Shown: in pieces, positions 23,789-35,346 of the stretch
Position numbering within the stretch: position 1 is the stretch's first letter
Layout: each line of letters begins with the position of its first letter
Source: Schizochytrium sp. TIO01
Taxonomy: Eukaryota > Sar > Bigyra > Thraustochytrida > Thraustochytriidae
Reading direction: 5' to 3'
Length of the DNA: 64,000 nt
Assembly: GCA_004764695.1 (NCBI GenBank)
Contig: SMSO01000014.1
Location: forward strand, 4,804,845 to 4,868,844
The notes under the pieces: model-generated
The model's input: only the letters and a program-made list of their open reading frames with translations
What the model was told of the DNA's origin: nothing
Databases searched by the model: none
Made by a program: the position numbers and the translations under genes

Positions 23789-24529
23789 TCACAAGGACTC
23801 TTCGATGGCCTGGGACTTCTCCAGGAATGCGTTGTGGGAGCGTTTGATAAGCTCGTAGGTTTCCTCGGTGCCGTGCCACTCTCCAACCTTGGCCCACTTG
23901 TTGCGCTCAAGAGCCTTGTAGGTCTCAAAAAAGTGGCTGATCTCGCGGAGCTTGTGGCTGGGCAGATCTTCCAGTGTGTGGACATCAGAGAACATGGCAT
24001 CGTTGGCGAGCACAGCGAGGACCTTCTCGTCCATACCCTTCTCGTCTTCCATGACCATGTACGCGATGGGGCGAGCCTTGCAAATGCATCCTGGCACAAG
24101 CGGCTGGGTTCCCATGACAAGGATATCGAGAGGATCTCCGTCATCGCAGAGGGTGCTGGGAATGAATCCATAGTCGTTAGGGTAGTGCATACTCGAGTGA
24201 ATGACACGGTCGAGCATAAGAACTCCGGCATCCTGGTCCCACTCGAACTTGTTGCGGCTTCCCATGGCGACCTCGATGAAGACAGGGAGTTCTTCGGGCC
24301 ACTTGGTGCCGAGGTCGAAGGTGTACGGGTCAAAGGGCGTCAGACGCTTGCCGTGCGTAAGATTCTCCATGCTCATCTTGCGGGCGACGGACTTCTCCAG
24401 CCATGTCTCCTCATCGGAGGCTGCGGCGGCGGCAGCGGCCGCGGCCTTCTTGCTGTTCTTCTTCTTGAACATCTCTTCCGACTCCTCGGTCTCCTCGGTC
24501 TTGGCCTTCTTCAATTCTTGGTCTGCCAT
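23789..24529 (-). CDS. Soluble inorganic pyrophosphatase, family I
   Basis: Hydrolyses pyrophosphate to two phosphates with Mg2+, pulling biosynthetic reactions such as sulfate activation forward. 246 residues from the ATG at 24529. The metal-binding signature DGDPLD is at 130-135. Other family I elements are IEVAMGSRNKFEWDQD (about 85-100), YPNDYGFIP (116-124), then LAVLANDAMF and the C-terminal helix with FFETYKALE. Residues 1-40 form an acidic/basic low-complexity head with a run of about nine Ala, absent from the bacterial core of about 175 residues. The head is not an obvious organelle presequence, so cytosolic location is likely. A CTTT microsatellite lies just upstream of the start. 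Confidence 0.95.
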   Translation of the reverse strand: MADQELKKAKTEETEESEEMFKKKNSKKAAAAAAAAASDEETWLEKSVARKMSMENLTHGKRLTPFDPYTFDLGTKWPEELPVFIEVAMGSRNKFEWDQDAGVLMLDRVIHSSMHYPNDYGFIPSTLCDDGDPLDILVMGTQPLVPGCICKARPIAYMVMEDEKGMDEKVLAVLANDAMFSDVHTLEDLPSHKLREISHFFETYKALERNKWAKVGEWHGTEETYELIKRSHNAFLEKSQAIEESL

Positions 24530-24562
24530 CGTAAATTTAATGCTCTACGATCAAATTCACGA

Positions 24563-24603
<41 letters not shown>
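24563..24603. repeat. CTTT tetranucleotide microsatellite
   Basis: About ten uninterrupted CTTT units lie 34 bp upstream of the pyrophosphatase ATG (as GAAA on the gene strand), so the tract probably falls in its 5' UTR or core promoter. Confidence 0.95.
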
Positions 24604-24604
<1 letters not shown>

Positions 24605-27600
24605 ATTCCGGACCTCCTACTGGTAAGTCCTAAGTGAGAATAGGAACGGTACGTACTGTAATTTGTTTTGTTTTTGTTAATTGACGGATTTCCATTGTTT
24701 CATTTCACAATTCCGCAGTTTAGCGATGAGTTAGTTAGTGTACTTCTTTCCGCACTTCTCTCTCCCAATCTCAATCTCTGCCACCCCGTGTGCGTCCTCT
24801 CTCGCGTCCCAAGCTCCCTCCCAGACACCCCCGACGGAGCTGCGCGGAGGCCTCTCCCTTTCCACGCAAGCAGGCAAGCAGGCAGGCAGGATGGAGCGAG
24901 GCTCTTCTTTCTTCAGTGTTTCATTCCCATTTCTTCTTTCTTTCTTTCTCTTTCCCTTTTTCTTTTTCTGTTTTGTTTTTGTTTCTTCTTTCTTGTTCAA
25001 AGTTAAAAGGAAGAGAGGGAAAGATTAGGTACTTACTCACACGAGCTTCGAAATCCTGATCTGCCGCCGCCGTGCTTGGGGACAAGGTGTCAACGCGCGG
25101 GTCTGCTCGTGATCTTGGGCAACGAGAGCCGTGAAAAGGGCATTCATTCATTGCAGCTCAAGACGGTCAACATGACATGACATGACATGACAAGGCCGCA
25201 ACGAGGAGGCATCGAGACGCGAAATGAACGCGAGGCAGTGCATCGATTGCCGCGCTTTGATGTTTTGTATGGCTGTCGAAGGACGTCTTTGAGACTGCAC
25301 TTAAGCTTTGGTAAAGAGGCTGAAGGAATGTAATGCAAGGAATGTAATGCCGTGTAAGGCGATGTAGAGCAGTCTTAGGGAGGCACACCATGATGAAGTA
25401 CAAAGGTGTTCGAGGTGGCGCTGGAGAAGTACGGCTTGCTTGCTTTGGCGCTTGCTGAAGGAGTGCAATCGGGCACGGTTTGTGCGAGAGAGCACACCAG
25501 AAAGCAATGCAAGTCGGTTTCCTCGTCCTCTTGTGCACCCTGATGCTCAACTCGAACAAGGCCAGATGCCTGCCTGATGTTGCCACGAGCTGAGTTAAGG
25601 GCAGGATGTAGCGATGAGCAGTGCGCAATTTGTAGTGATTGCGATGCAATGGCAAGCTGCGATCAAACGACTCGCGATATTATCGCTGTTCGTTCGTTCC
25701 CCAGCCTACCTGGGGCCGGCCTGCAGGCTACCAGGACTTCCAGCAATGCATGCTCGCTACCTAAATGAGCACAAGGATGCAGACGGACACGACAGATATG
25801 GATATTTGTCCGTGGCATGGATGCGAAATCAATTGAGATCGCAAGATCTTACACCGGCACTCCTGGTCGCTTTGCACTCCATAATAGTGTTGGTGACGAC
25901 TCATCGAAGCGGACCAAAATGAAGAGACCTTGGACCGTGAAGTAACTTTCTCAATCTATCGATTCCGTGAGCAAACTCGTGCGAATTTGCATCTGGAAAT
26001 CTAAGCATTTGCTACGAACGAACCGACGAACACACGGATGAACTGGGGTCGCTCTGTCGTTGTCCATTGCCATCGCCAACCTCTTCATCTACGTTTACAT
26101 TCATTCCCAAAATCAAGGTCGTGAATTTGACAACTTCACATTTTCACAGATCAAATTGATTGATACCTTGAGCCATTTGAGCCTCCCTCACACAAAATGG
26201 TTCTATGCCCATTCCTCTCCAAGCCTACCTTCAATCAATCAACCATTCACTCACTCACTCACTCACTCTTCTGTCTTCATCTTTGTGGTTTATTCATTCA
26301 GAGTCATTCTTGAACACGAGGTGTAGGCACACATGCAAAACGAATGAGGAAACAAATCAAGAACCAGACGATGAGTCCGTACGTCCTTTCACAATCTTGC
26401 GAGTGAGGGCGGATTTAAGCTCAGTTCAAGTATAACTCTCGATCAAGGTTGTATTTATTTCGTTCGCACGAAGCCACAAGCTATCGATTCACTCAGGCTT
26501 ATGCGACGAAATAATGCCATAATCGAACGATAAAAATGATCGAAGAAATCGTTGAGTGAATTTCCGAATGAATTGAGATGAGTGAGTGAGTACCTTCTTG
26601 CGTACGTACCTTGAGTCTTGAGTAATGCAGAGTGCGTTGCTCTAAAGCGAGGTCTACGCACTGCTGAGCGTGCCTGGTTGTCCAAGCGCCGACAGTTCGT
26701 CTCCTCCAGGTCCCGGTCTCTCTTGGGTTGCAGCTCTGCTGACCGAAGACCGCCTCATGGCGAGCGTGAGCGTAGGCAGAGATGGCGAGAAAAAAGAAAC
26801 AAAGAAACAAAGAAAGAAAACTAACCAACTTTATAAAGAAAATAATTAAAAGGCGAAGAAGAAGATACACTTAGGAGCAAGGGACAGAGGTTGCACAAGG
26901 ATACTGCGAAGGACAACTCTATCACAGCGCCTCAGGCTCCCCGGTTCCTCGCAGAGGTGCGTAGACAGCAGCAGTCTCATCCATCCTACAGCAAAAGCGC
27001 TGCTCGAGACCCTATATTCTGAAGCATTGCATTACAATTGTAGTCTTTGCGAAGAAAGAAAGAACTGTTAGATTGCAATTTTTTTTAACTTTAAAAAAAA
27101 AAAGATCAAGCTTTTTCTTATCGTCCTTAGTCCTCCAAATAAAAAAGATAAACTCAGCAGTAAAGCGATCGACTTTGATCCTGCTAGCTAGATAGAGTCG
27201 TACCTAAAGTGGTAGCTCGTTGTTATTTAATCGAAAGGGCGTGGGAAAGCTGCTGCTGAGAGGTCTCTGCGAGCTTGAAATACGCAGGTCAGACCCTTGA
27301 AACCGAAGATCCACCGCTTACAATACCTTGAATATGGCCAAGTCTCTGCAATAGGCGATCAATAACTACTAAAAATAAACTAAGAAGAGCCTTTCCCCTC
27401 TCATGTATATTTCTTACTTTCTAATTAATAATACTAAATATAACTAAACCCCTATAAAAAAGATACGGAAGGAAGGGAAAGAGAGAAGAAAGATACGGAA
27501 ACCGAAGAAGAAAGAAGGAAAGAAAAAGAAGATACAGATTGATCCTCAACAATGATAGCGAATACCTCATTATAGAAAGAACGGCTGATTTTTATTTATT

Positions 27601-27975
27601 TTATTTTACTAATAAAAACAAAAATGAGAAAAATGAGAAAAGGTGGAAATTCTCTGTTTTTGCTGTCGGATCGAACCAAAGCCACAAGCGGCCATCACCA
27701 TAGCACTCGTGGCTCTCCTCATTCTCCTTCTTATTGAACAGAGCGCCTTTCATCAAGCGGGGATATTGAGGGCGGCCTTTCAGCCGTCCAAACTCTCTCC
27801 CACTTCATCTCCTTCTTCTTTCCTCCTTCTCTCAAACATGGCTCAAAGGGGAAAGGATAAAAGATATTTATTATTCTGGGAGCAGTATCCGCGAATTCTT
27901 CTTCTGTGTCTTTCTTCTCCTAGGGGTCGCTAGCGCCTGCTTAGGCTCTCGCTGGTGACGGAAATTTTTTATTTT

Positions 27976-28010
27976 ACTTTACTTTACTTTACTTTACTTT
28001 ACTTTACTTT
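27976..28010. repeat. ACTTT pentanucleotide microsatellite, seven copies
   Basis: Seven perfect ACTTT units are visible directly, within the repeat-rich spacer. Confidence 0.95.
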
Positions 28011-28130
28011 CCTCAAGTTTCAATCATCTCTCCGACTGACTAAAAGCCATGAGTAGTGCTGGCCTATGTAAAGGCTACTATGGGCACTAAGACTGACTTG
28101 TAAAGCGAAGAGCAGATATTCGTTTGATTC

Positions 28131-28424
28131 TTTGTTTGTTTGTTTGTTTGTTTGTTTGTTTGTTTGTTTGTTTGTTTGTTTGTTTGTTTGTTTGTTTGTT
28201 TGTTTGTTTGTTTGTTTGTTTGTTTGTTTGTTTGTTTGTTTGTTTGTTTGTTTGTTTGTTTGTTTGTTTGTTTGTTTGTTTGTTTGTTTGTTTGTTTGTT
28301 TGTTTGTTTGTTTGTTTGTTTGTTTGTTTGTTTGTTTGTTTGTTTGTTTGTTTGTTTGTTTGTTTGTTTGTTTGTTTGTTTGTTTGTTTGTTTGTTTGTT
28401 TGTTTGTTTGTTTGTTTGTTTGTT
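28131..28424. repeat. Pure TTTG tetranucleotide tract, about 73 copies
   Basis: Roughly 294 bp of uninterrupted TTTG units, broken only at the right end by one C before a final GTTTG. It is stop-free in several frames, so predicted Cys-Leu-Phe-Val and Asn-Lys-Gln-Thr proteins here are artefacts. Confidence 0.98.
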
Positions 28425-28820
28425 CGTTTGCGAGTAAGTTGCTGACTACGTATTCATTGCAGACTAACCTGAGGAACATCAACCATGAGGGACGATTGCG
28501 GGCAATCAACTGCGCTGTGTCCGTCTAACAGAATCAGAGAAATGGGTGCTCCATCATCGGCGCTCTTTCCTCATGGACACGGAGGAGACCAGCACACCAC
28601 CGGAATCGTTGCCAATTGCAAGCAACTGAGTGAGTGACCTCTACTTGGCAACTGATCGACTGACTGACTGACAAACTGAATGAATGAATGAATGAATGAT
28701 TAACCAACCTTCGGCAGCCTTCTCGTCCACGAGTGAGTGACTTGCTTACCTACTTCCTCGAGCACGAGATGCCTGCCACGCAGTATCTTCTGCATCGCGA
28801 GTTATCCTCCATCAGTCAGT

Positions 28821-28860
28821 CTGACTGACTGACTGACTGACTGACTGACTGACTGACTGA
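28821..28860. repeat. CTGA tetranucleotide microsatellite, ten copies
   Basis: Ten perfect CTGA units in the gene-poor spacer. Similar short CAGT and GACT runs occur nearby at about 28660 and 29185. Confidence 0.9.
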
Positions 28861-31478
28861 GTAGTAGTTGTGACAGACATGTCATGCATGGCACGTCTCG
28901 ATTTACATCTCCCTCTCCTCGATCGAATCGATAGATACCTCGATGACTCGAGGCTCGTGCCGCACGATTCGTGGCTCGACACGATCAGGAGCACGGGCAA
29001 GCATCGATCGCGACGCGGAAGCACGAACCCACGCAGCAGGCCAACCAAGCCCAGCTAGCTCGAGCTCCAGGGAGCAGAGCATAGACGATGCGAGAGAAGC
29101 CGCCTACCACAGAAGAGCACCTCGAGAGCTGCGACGGTATCGATGGACTCTGATGACGCAAGCTTTGGTTGGCCTTAGTTACAGTCAGTCAGTCAGTCAG
29201 TTCTTGATCCTGGAGAAAGATATTGAAGCCGCCGCAGGCAGATCCAGTTGTCGCAGGTCGCGGGTGACCAGAGAGCACACACACGCACGCACGCACGCAC
29301 GTACATCCACACTCGCAGACGAATAGAGATACCGACTGATCCATGCAAACGTAGGGACGTATGTAGCGGATACAGGCAAAGGCTGTAGATGGATTGTTTC
29401 TTTCAGTTTCCGCAGGGCGATTCGATAGAAGTCGATTGGAGTGCTCCGCCGTTTGCGGAGCTATCTATAGCTGCGTGCGTGAACTTGGGCAACTAAATGG
29501 AGGGTGTTTAGATGGCTGGCGAGCATGCGATAGGGTCACACAGAAGAACCGTTGGGAGTCGAGGTTTATTTATATCGTAGGGCTCGTGGATGAGACTTCG
29601 TTCGGTCTGTGTTGCAATTGCTGCCTTGTGGAGGCTGGCCAGGAAACAAAAGACGCTCGACGAAGCGGTGCGAGTTTAAGATAGGTGCTGTAGATTTGTC
29701 TGCCGACTTATGGATGAGCGGAAGCGGAGCGTGGCGGCGGACGCCGTCCTGGTGCGAATTGGAAGGCTGAGATATCTAGCCGTTGCTGAGTAGTAAGAAC
29801 GGCGCTTCACGTTCTGAATCTGCAGGATGGAAGGATAAAGACATGGCCATGAGATTGTTCATGTTCACTGTTGTTTGTTTGATTGTTTTTATTACAAAGT
29901 TATCACAATGCGAGCAGAAGGATACTGGTCTGGATGGACGGAGAGATAGCGATTCTCCTTGGCGGTTCGGGATGTAGTCACGGATGACTCCAGAGCAGAG
30001 CCTGAGCTGTGAGGAAGGGAGGGCTCGCACGCGATTTATAGCTGAGATCAAGATGTTAAATTTAGCATGCAGGGTTTGGCTTGGCTTGGCTTGTTTTTTG
30101 GTCTTTACGTTTTATTATTATTGTTATTATTAGAAGCAGTAGTAGTAGTATTTTTTCAATAGCAATGGAAGCTGTCTTTTATTGAGCACTTGACTTAAGG
30201 TAGATGTTGGTGTAATTTCTCGTTACATTTATCTATATCTGCTGGAATCGTGAGATTGCTGTAGATCTTGTTACAAATAACAAAGTACATGTGCTCTGTC
30301 TTGCACGGTCTTCTTCAAAGGAACCCAGTGTTTATAATAAATAAATAAATAAATAAATAAAAACCCTCATACGGGCCTACCCGACCCGAGAAATAGGTGT
30401 TTCTGTGCTTTTTATACTTTAGTCTGAACATGTATTCTCCAAGCAAATGAGACCTGAAATGTGTAAAACTTTCTGTCTGCATGAGCTTTGAGCTTTCACA
30501 GCTGCCAGCGTCGGACCATGCGTTGAAATCATTGAGACAGTAGCTGTATCTCCAGCTGCTAACATAGCCAGGAGGAGGTTGACGACAGACTCCCTTCACC
30601 TATTATTAGCAATAGCGGTGCAGGCCCAATTGCAGCACCCGGGAAGAGTACAGTATCTTTTGAAGGGCTTAAACCTCAGGTAATGAAGTTCCGTCAAAGA
30701 CACGACATGTTGAGCAGTGGTGAATCCTTTGTATATATCTCATATGGTCTCTTTTTAGACCGGTTCAATGACTGATCAATTCAACTAAACTTACTACTAT
30801 TCTCATAATTGTATTTGGGCCTCAGGATCAGATGTACACCCTGGTACAACACGCTCATGAGAGCTTAAGCCCTCCCTCCAAATATGAATCCGTAGGGCGC
30901 CTAATAGCCTTGCTCTCAAAAAATTAGGTAAGTAGAGTTTTAAATTTTTAAGATTCTGCAAACCTGGATGGCCAACTTGGTCTTGTGAGTGCCTGGGAAA
31001 TCTTCCCCAGCCGTGCTTAGCTTTTATATGTTACTGCCATTGAGAATGCGACCCCATATTGCGCCAATGTTATTTACATTTTGATTGCACTCACTCATTG
31101 GCCCAGTCTTCTCTAGCTAGGTAATAGTTATTAAAACTTGTACTAGGAATATTGTCTATCTATCATTGAACGGCAAAAACACGTAACAGCAGTAACGAGA
31201 AGGTTAATCGATAACTCTCGCGCAGCAAAGTTGTGTTGAGCTTGCGGACGTCTTCTTTGGGTCTGATATACTTCGAGGTTCGCCTATCCGCTCTCCACGG
31301 CAATCCCAACGAAAATCCTCGCGTTGGGCATACGAGCGAAGCTGAAGAAGTTTTCTATCTATTCCAGCTATTCCAGCTCCTTCATCTATTCTCACTAGAA
31401 TTCATCACTCCGTTGCTGCTTCAACACCTCAAATAAAGGCGGGAGATATATAAACGGGACCTTTACCTGTGTAAAGAT

Positions 31479-33630
31479 ATGCCGGCTCTGGGACGGGCCT
31501 CGGGCGATGGCCCTGCAGCAGGAGTTTTGACGGTGCAATTTCGAGGTCGAAGGGAGAAAATTCGTGTCGCCACAATTGCTACAACTCTGCAAGCAGTTAT
31601 CCAAGATGCTTGCGAAACTTTTGGCAGCAAAATGGGCCTCATCATTGACCCTTCGAGCTCTCATCTTGAGCACAGGGGCAAGAAACTGGACTCTACCTTG
31701 CCCTTCAGATTCACAGGGCTTGTGAATAACGCCCTTGTGGACCTCCATACAACAAAGGTACGCGACTCTGGGGAACCTCCGGCGACTGAAGACGCAGCTC
31801 CTACGCCAGCACCCGCTGCTGCGCCAAAGAAAAGCATGGCCAGTAGTGTTCATATCCAGATTCGTTTTCCGAACGGCAAAGCGTTTAGGGGCAAATTCGA
31901 ACCAGAAACTACATTTGCAGAAATCATCGACATGATAGCGGACGATAAAAATGTTGGCAGCGATCTTGCACAAAATATCACAGAACTTGTGTTCATGCAG
32001 ACCAAGATTGAGAAAGATGTGTTTGCAGGCACGACACTCAAAATGCTAGGAATCAGCTCTGGATCTGCGGCCTTTCGGGCTCATGTACGCGCTTTACAAA
32101 CGGACGAGCCTTCACAGACATCACGCGAGTCATCTTTGTCAACACCGCGAGAGGAAAAGGAAGCAGCGTCTGAAGAGACCCCTCATCAACAAGAAGTCGG
32201 TAGCGAGGATGCTGAAATGCTTTCCCCCGCTAAGAAGGTGGCAGATTCTAACGCAAGCGAGACGAAAATGAAGGACTCCATGGAGGAAGACAGAGATGAC
32301 GAAGGTGCTTCATCAGGTCCAAAGGAAGAAAAGTCTCAAACCGCAGGCAACAAACAACAGCGCCGAGAGATTGCAGACGCCATCAAGGGTATCCGGATGG
32401 CATACTTTGATGAAGATACACGCACAATTGCCCAAACACTATTAAAGATCGTGTCAGCTGTTGTACGTAAACCTGGCGATGAACGTGTTCGCAAAATTAA
32501 CCAAAACAACTCTGCATTTCACGAAAAGGTGGGAAAGTACCCTGCAGCTGTACAGCTCCTTTTAGCGGTGGGATTTCAATCCCAAGCAGGGTCATTAGTT
32601 CTTTTACCAGATCAGGAGGATGAATCGTGCTCAAGGTTTGCTATCGATCGACTCGGCAAACTTGCACTTGAAGTGGGTTGTTCCCCCTTTGACATAGGCA
32701 CTCTTATGCAACAAGTGCCTCGGCCGAAAACAGAACAAGGAAAAAGCCGATGAAGCTGCCATGATGGCAGACTTTGATCCATACAAGACCAACCTCACAC
32801 GCATGGCCCCTGGTCTTCCCGTCAAGCACGTCGAATCTTCTGTGGAACGTGAACTTGCTGATTTACGAGCTTCGCGTGACAAAATTCTATCTGAAGCTGG
32901 TATTCCAGAACGTAAACTACGCATATTTAAGCCCGAAGGGGGGTTCAACGCTCGCAACTTTTCCGCAGATGTGGAATCCAGTGGAGATAGTGGAGAAGGT
33001 AGAAGTGATATTGGTCTTCTTGCAGCGGCAGCAAAGGCTCAACAACAGCAGCGCGCGGCAGGAGAAAAGTTTAGTACGCGTGCTATGCGTGAACTTGAAA
33101 CACTTCGCAAAACCAAAATCTACACGAGCACACTCTTGCGGGTGCAGTTCCCAGACCGTGTTATCCTTCAAGCCTATTTTTCTCCTCAGGAAAAGATATC
33201 TGAAATGTATAAACTTTTGTCTGAGCTATTGATCGAGTCGCTTCGCAGCAAATTTGAACTGTACGTGACACCTCCTTTGCAGACACTCTCGCCCTCCGCT
33301 AAATTTGAAGATTCTGGACTGGTGCCCGCTGCTCTGGTGCACCTTCGCTGGACCCACGATGATGACGTCCAGAACTATTTGCTTGACCCCTCATGCTTGA
33401 CTCAAAAAGACAAAGCTGAAGCGAGCACACATATGGAAATTGATACTCCAGCGTTCCCCACTTCCACGCCTATCGTTGTTGCTTCTCGGGAAGGAAAAGA
33501 ATCCAAAACCGCAGCTAGTGATGCTGATTTTGGTGCTGTTGGGGCAAGTGCGGCATCTTCCTCGTCATCTTCAAGCAATCAAGACCGTTCCAAAGCTCCA
33601 AACAAGCCTAAATGGATGAAGTTAAAATAA
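31479..33630 (+). CDS. TUG-like p97/CDC48 cofactor with UBL, PUB and UBX domains, split by a frame break
   Basis: Two open frames in different registers (31479-32753, 424 codons; the second entered before 32761 and ending at 33630) carry parts of one protein. Part 1 has a TUG-type UBL at about 14-92 (LDSTLPFRFTGLVNNALVDL is characteristic), a second ubiquitin-like region at about 121-205, an acidic linker, then a PUB domain at about 300-400. Part 2 holds the UBX domain (TLLRVQFPDRVILQAYFSP, about codons 120-200 from 32761) and a Lys-rich tail. PUB domains bind the p97 C-terminal tail and UBX domains bind its N domain, so this is probably a two-point CDC48 adaptor. The register must move +1 between 32698 and 32753; an A5 run at 32741-32745 is one possible site, and a very short intron (about 25 nt, ending TAG at 32697) is another. 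Confidence 0.82.
32698..32753 (+). other. Frame break inside the UBL/PUB/UBX gene
   Basis: Frame 1 ends at TGA 32751-32753, while the frame carrying the UBX domain is open from 32698. Reading across with one extra base in AAAAA (32741-32745) gives a smooth join into ADEAAMMADFDPYKT. Sequencing or assembly error, genuine mutation, +1 frameshifting or a tiny intron would all look alike here. Confidence 0.8.
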
Positions 33631-33954
33631 TTTTGTCAATATTTTATTTTTTTTGCAAAAAGTCATATGCACAGCTAGCAGCTGTGCGACTCAATCGCAA
33701 GCGGATGTGAAAAAAAGTAACAAATAAGATCGTTCACGATGAGAAATTAAATCAGGACTCTGAGGAAAAATGTCTCTATTGTGTTCCTTTAAGTTTTAAA
33801 CAATTCATTCATGCACGAGCCTTGACGTCCATGAAAAGGCGAATGATATATTGTAGAGGTTCTGGCGTACGCAGAGAACCCAAGTGTCATAGTCCCCGTG
33901 AATCTTGCTACCGTGGCTATCATTGAGAATTCACTGTTTGCTAAATCAATAGTT
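33631..33954. other. Intergenic between convergent genes, with a 3' hairpin
   Basis: About 320 bp holding both 3' ends. A short perfect stem GCACAGCT/AGCTGTGC with a three-base loop lies at 33669-33687, 39 bp after the UBX gene stop, and could be a 3' UTR hairpin. Confidence 0.5.
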
Positions 33955-34590
33955 CTAATTCAGGGCAAGTGTTGCAGAGTTTGTGCTCTCCGCTTCAGCA
34001 CGTTCAGCTTCCTCAGCTCGCTCAGACTCGATCTTGGCAAGCTTAGTATCCGCGTGATCTAGAAAAAAGTACAACCCGCCGGAGTAGCAGGAGTATGTGA
34101 GCGCAGCGTTCAGAAGTCCCCAGAGTTGCATAGATTGGCTAGCCTCAAAGGCGAATAGAGAGACGGCGTATTGTACAGTTCCCGCAGTCATGAATGTGAA
34201 GCCTGCACCAAGCATCAGCATGCATGGCCAAAGATCGCGTTTGTCCTGCACATCAATCGAGGAATACAAGGCGAGACCGCTTACGCTGCCAATGATGGCA
34301 TTGCGAGTGTAGTTTAACCAAGAGGTCTCAATGGAAAGGCGCTTGAGATGTGCCTTTTCCATCTGATTCACGTCCAAAGGACGGCTGTGCAGGTTTACAT
34401 TCGGGTGGGTCTTGTGCAGAGTGCTCGTTTTGCCTGCTGCAGAGTTCTCGCTCAGGAACCTTCTGTGCTGCCAGAAACTATCTTTCTTCACAGTTCTTCT
34501 CCAAACACTTGTTGTCGTTGATGCAGTTGCTGACGTCGTGGTCGCCTGAGCGTTTGCAACGTGCCAACAAACTCGCCTCGCAGCCAACAT
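33955..34590 (-). CDS. Predicted mitochondrial inner-membrane protein, DUF202-like
   Basis: The ATG at 34590 (context ACCAAG) gives 211 residues; the frame upstream reaches only a GTG. Residues 1-50 are rich in Arg, Ser, Thr and Ala with no acidic residue until the KKDSFW stretch, a good mitochondrial presequence. About residues 80-180 contain LSIETSWLNYTRNAIIGSVSGLAL, resembling the start of DUF202/YidH-type membrane domains (pattern L..ER.fLaw.R..l), and two or three more hydrophobic segments. The tail is Glu/Ala-rich and coiled. DUF202 proteins have no settled biochemical role, so only a small multi-pass mitochondrial membrane protein is claimed. It is divergent from the TPR-GTPase gene. 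Confidence 0.75.
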   Translation of the reverse strand: MLAARRVCWHVANAQATTTSATASTTTSVWRRTVKKDSFWQHRRFLSENSAAGKTSTLHKTHPNVNLHSRPLDVNQMEKAHLKRLSIETSWLNYTRNAIIGSVSGLALYSSIDVQDKRDLWPCMLMLGAGFTFMTAGTVQYAVSLFAFEASQSMQLWGLLNAALTYSCYSGGLYFFLDHADTKLAKIESERAEEAERAEAESTNSATLALN

Positions 34591-35346
34591 CTTGGTGTCA
34601 AAACCTTTCCACACCTCTAGAAAGTCACCACTGCCAGTCTACCTCAAGCCCTACAGGCCTGCGCAAGATGTCTGATGGCGAGTGAAGAATTAGTGCAAGC
34701 GAGTCGCGACGTTGTTGAGGGTCTGCAGCTGCTAGAATTTCTCGTGAAATCAAAAATACCAGACAAGGGAACGACATCCCTTTTTATTATTCAGTGATTT
34801 TCTTGCGTCACCTTTGGTGAGAAGTAGCACGGAAATCAATCCAAGAAAGATCAATGCGACATTACAGACTTCGTCGAACGACACGGACGCTTGTCATGGC
34901 GCTTCTCCACGGACACGCACTTTGGTAGAACAGAGTGTGGGCCTCACAGCGGTCGACTCCCCAAAACTGCAAACAAATTAGCCAGATTACGAGATCTCCA
35001 TTCTTTGATCATGATATCTAGGTATAAGGGAGATTACCTTCGTAGCACATAGTACCTAGGGTGATAAATCAATCAATATATAGATGTGAGCTCAAGGGTG
35101 TGGCTCGACGCTGCACATGAAGAAGCTGGGAGAACGAGGAGGAAAGTACCTGCGCCTTTGAACAGCGCTCGAGTCTCTCTTAGTTATTCAGTCGGAACTG
35201 CGACATTCACGCATTCCTTTCCATTCTTGATTCGAGCTACTACGCATCTCCTTAATATCTCTCTATATATCCTTACTTTGTCAAAGAGTTATCTACTAAT
35301 GGGGGAGATAAGGTGTATAATGAAAAATGAAAGAAGTAAGTAGATT
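34591..35346. other. Divergent intergenic region (possible shared promoter)
   Basis: About 750 bp between the start codons of the DUF202-like gene and the TPR-GTPase gene. An 85-codon open frame (35086-35343) has no recognisable features. No specific promoter element can be named. Confidence 0.5.

Larger units (their letters stand above)
24530..31478. other. About 6.9-kb repeat-rich, gene-poor spacer
   Basis: No convincing gene. Many open frames here (for example 24668-25059, 25167-25922, 26060-26435, 28087-28528, 28943-29326, 29394-29684) are made of simple repeats or have random composition. The DNA is a patchwork of CTTT, ACTTT, TTTG, CTGA, AAAT and polypyrimidine tracts with more GC-rich pieces. 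Promoters of the pyrophosphatase and the UBX gene should lie at its ends. Confidence 0.55.

Noticed and set aside
28087-28528. Asn-Lys-Gln-Thr and Cys-Leu-Phe-Val repeat proteins
   Set aside because: Pure translation of the TTTG tract; no gene structure around it.
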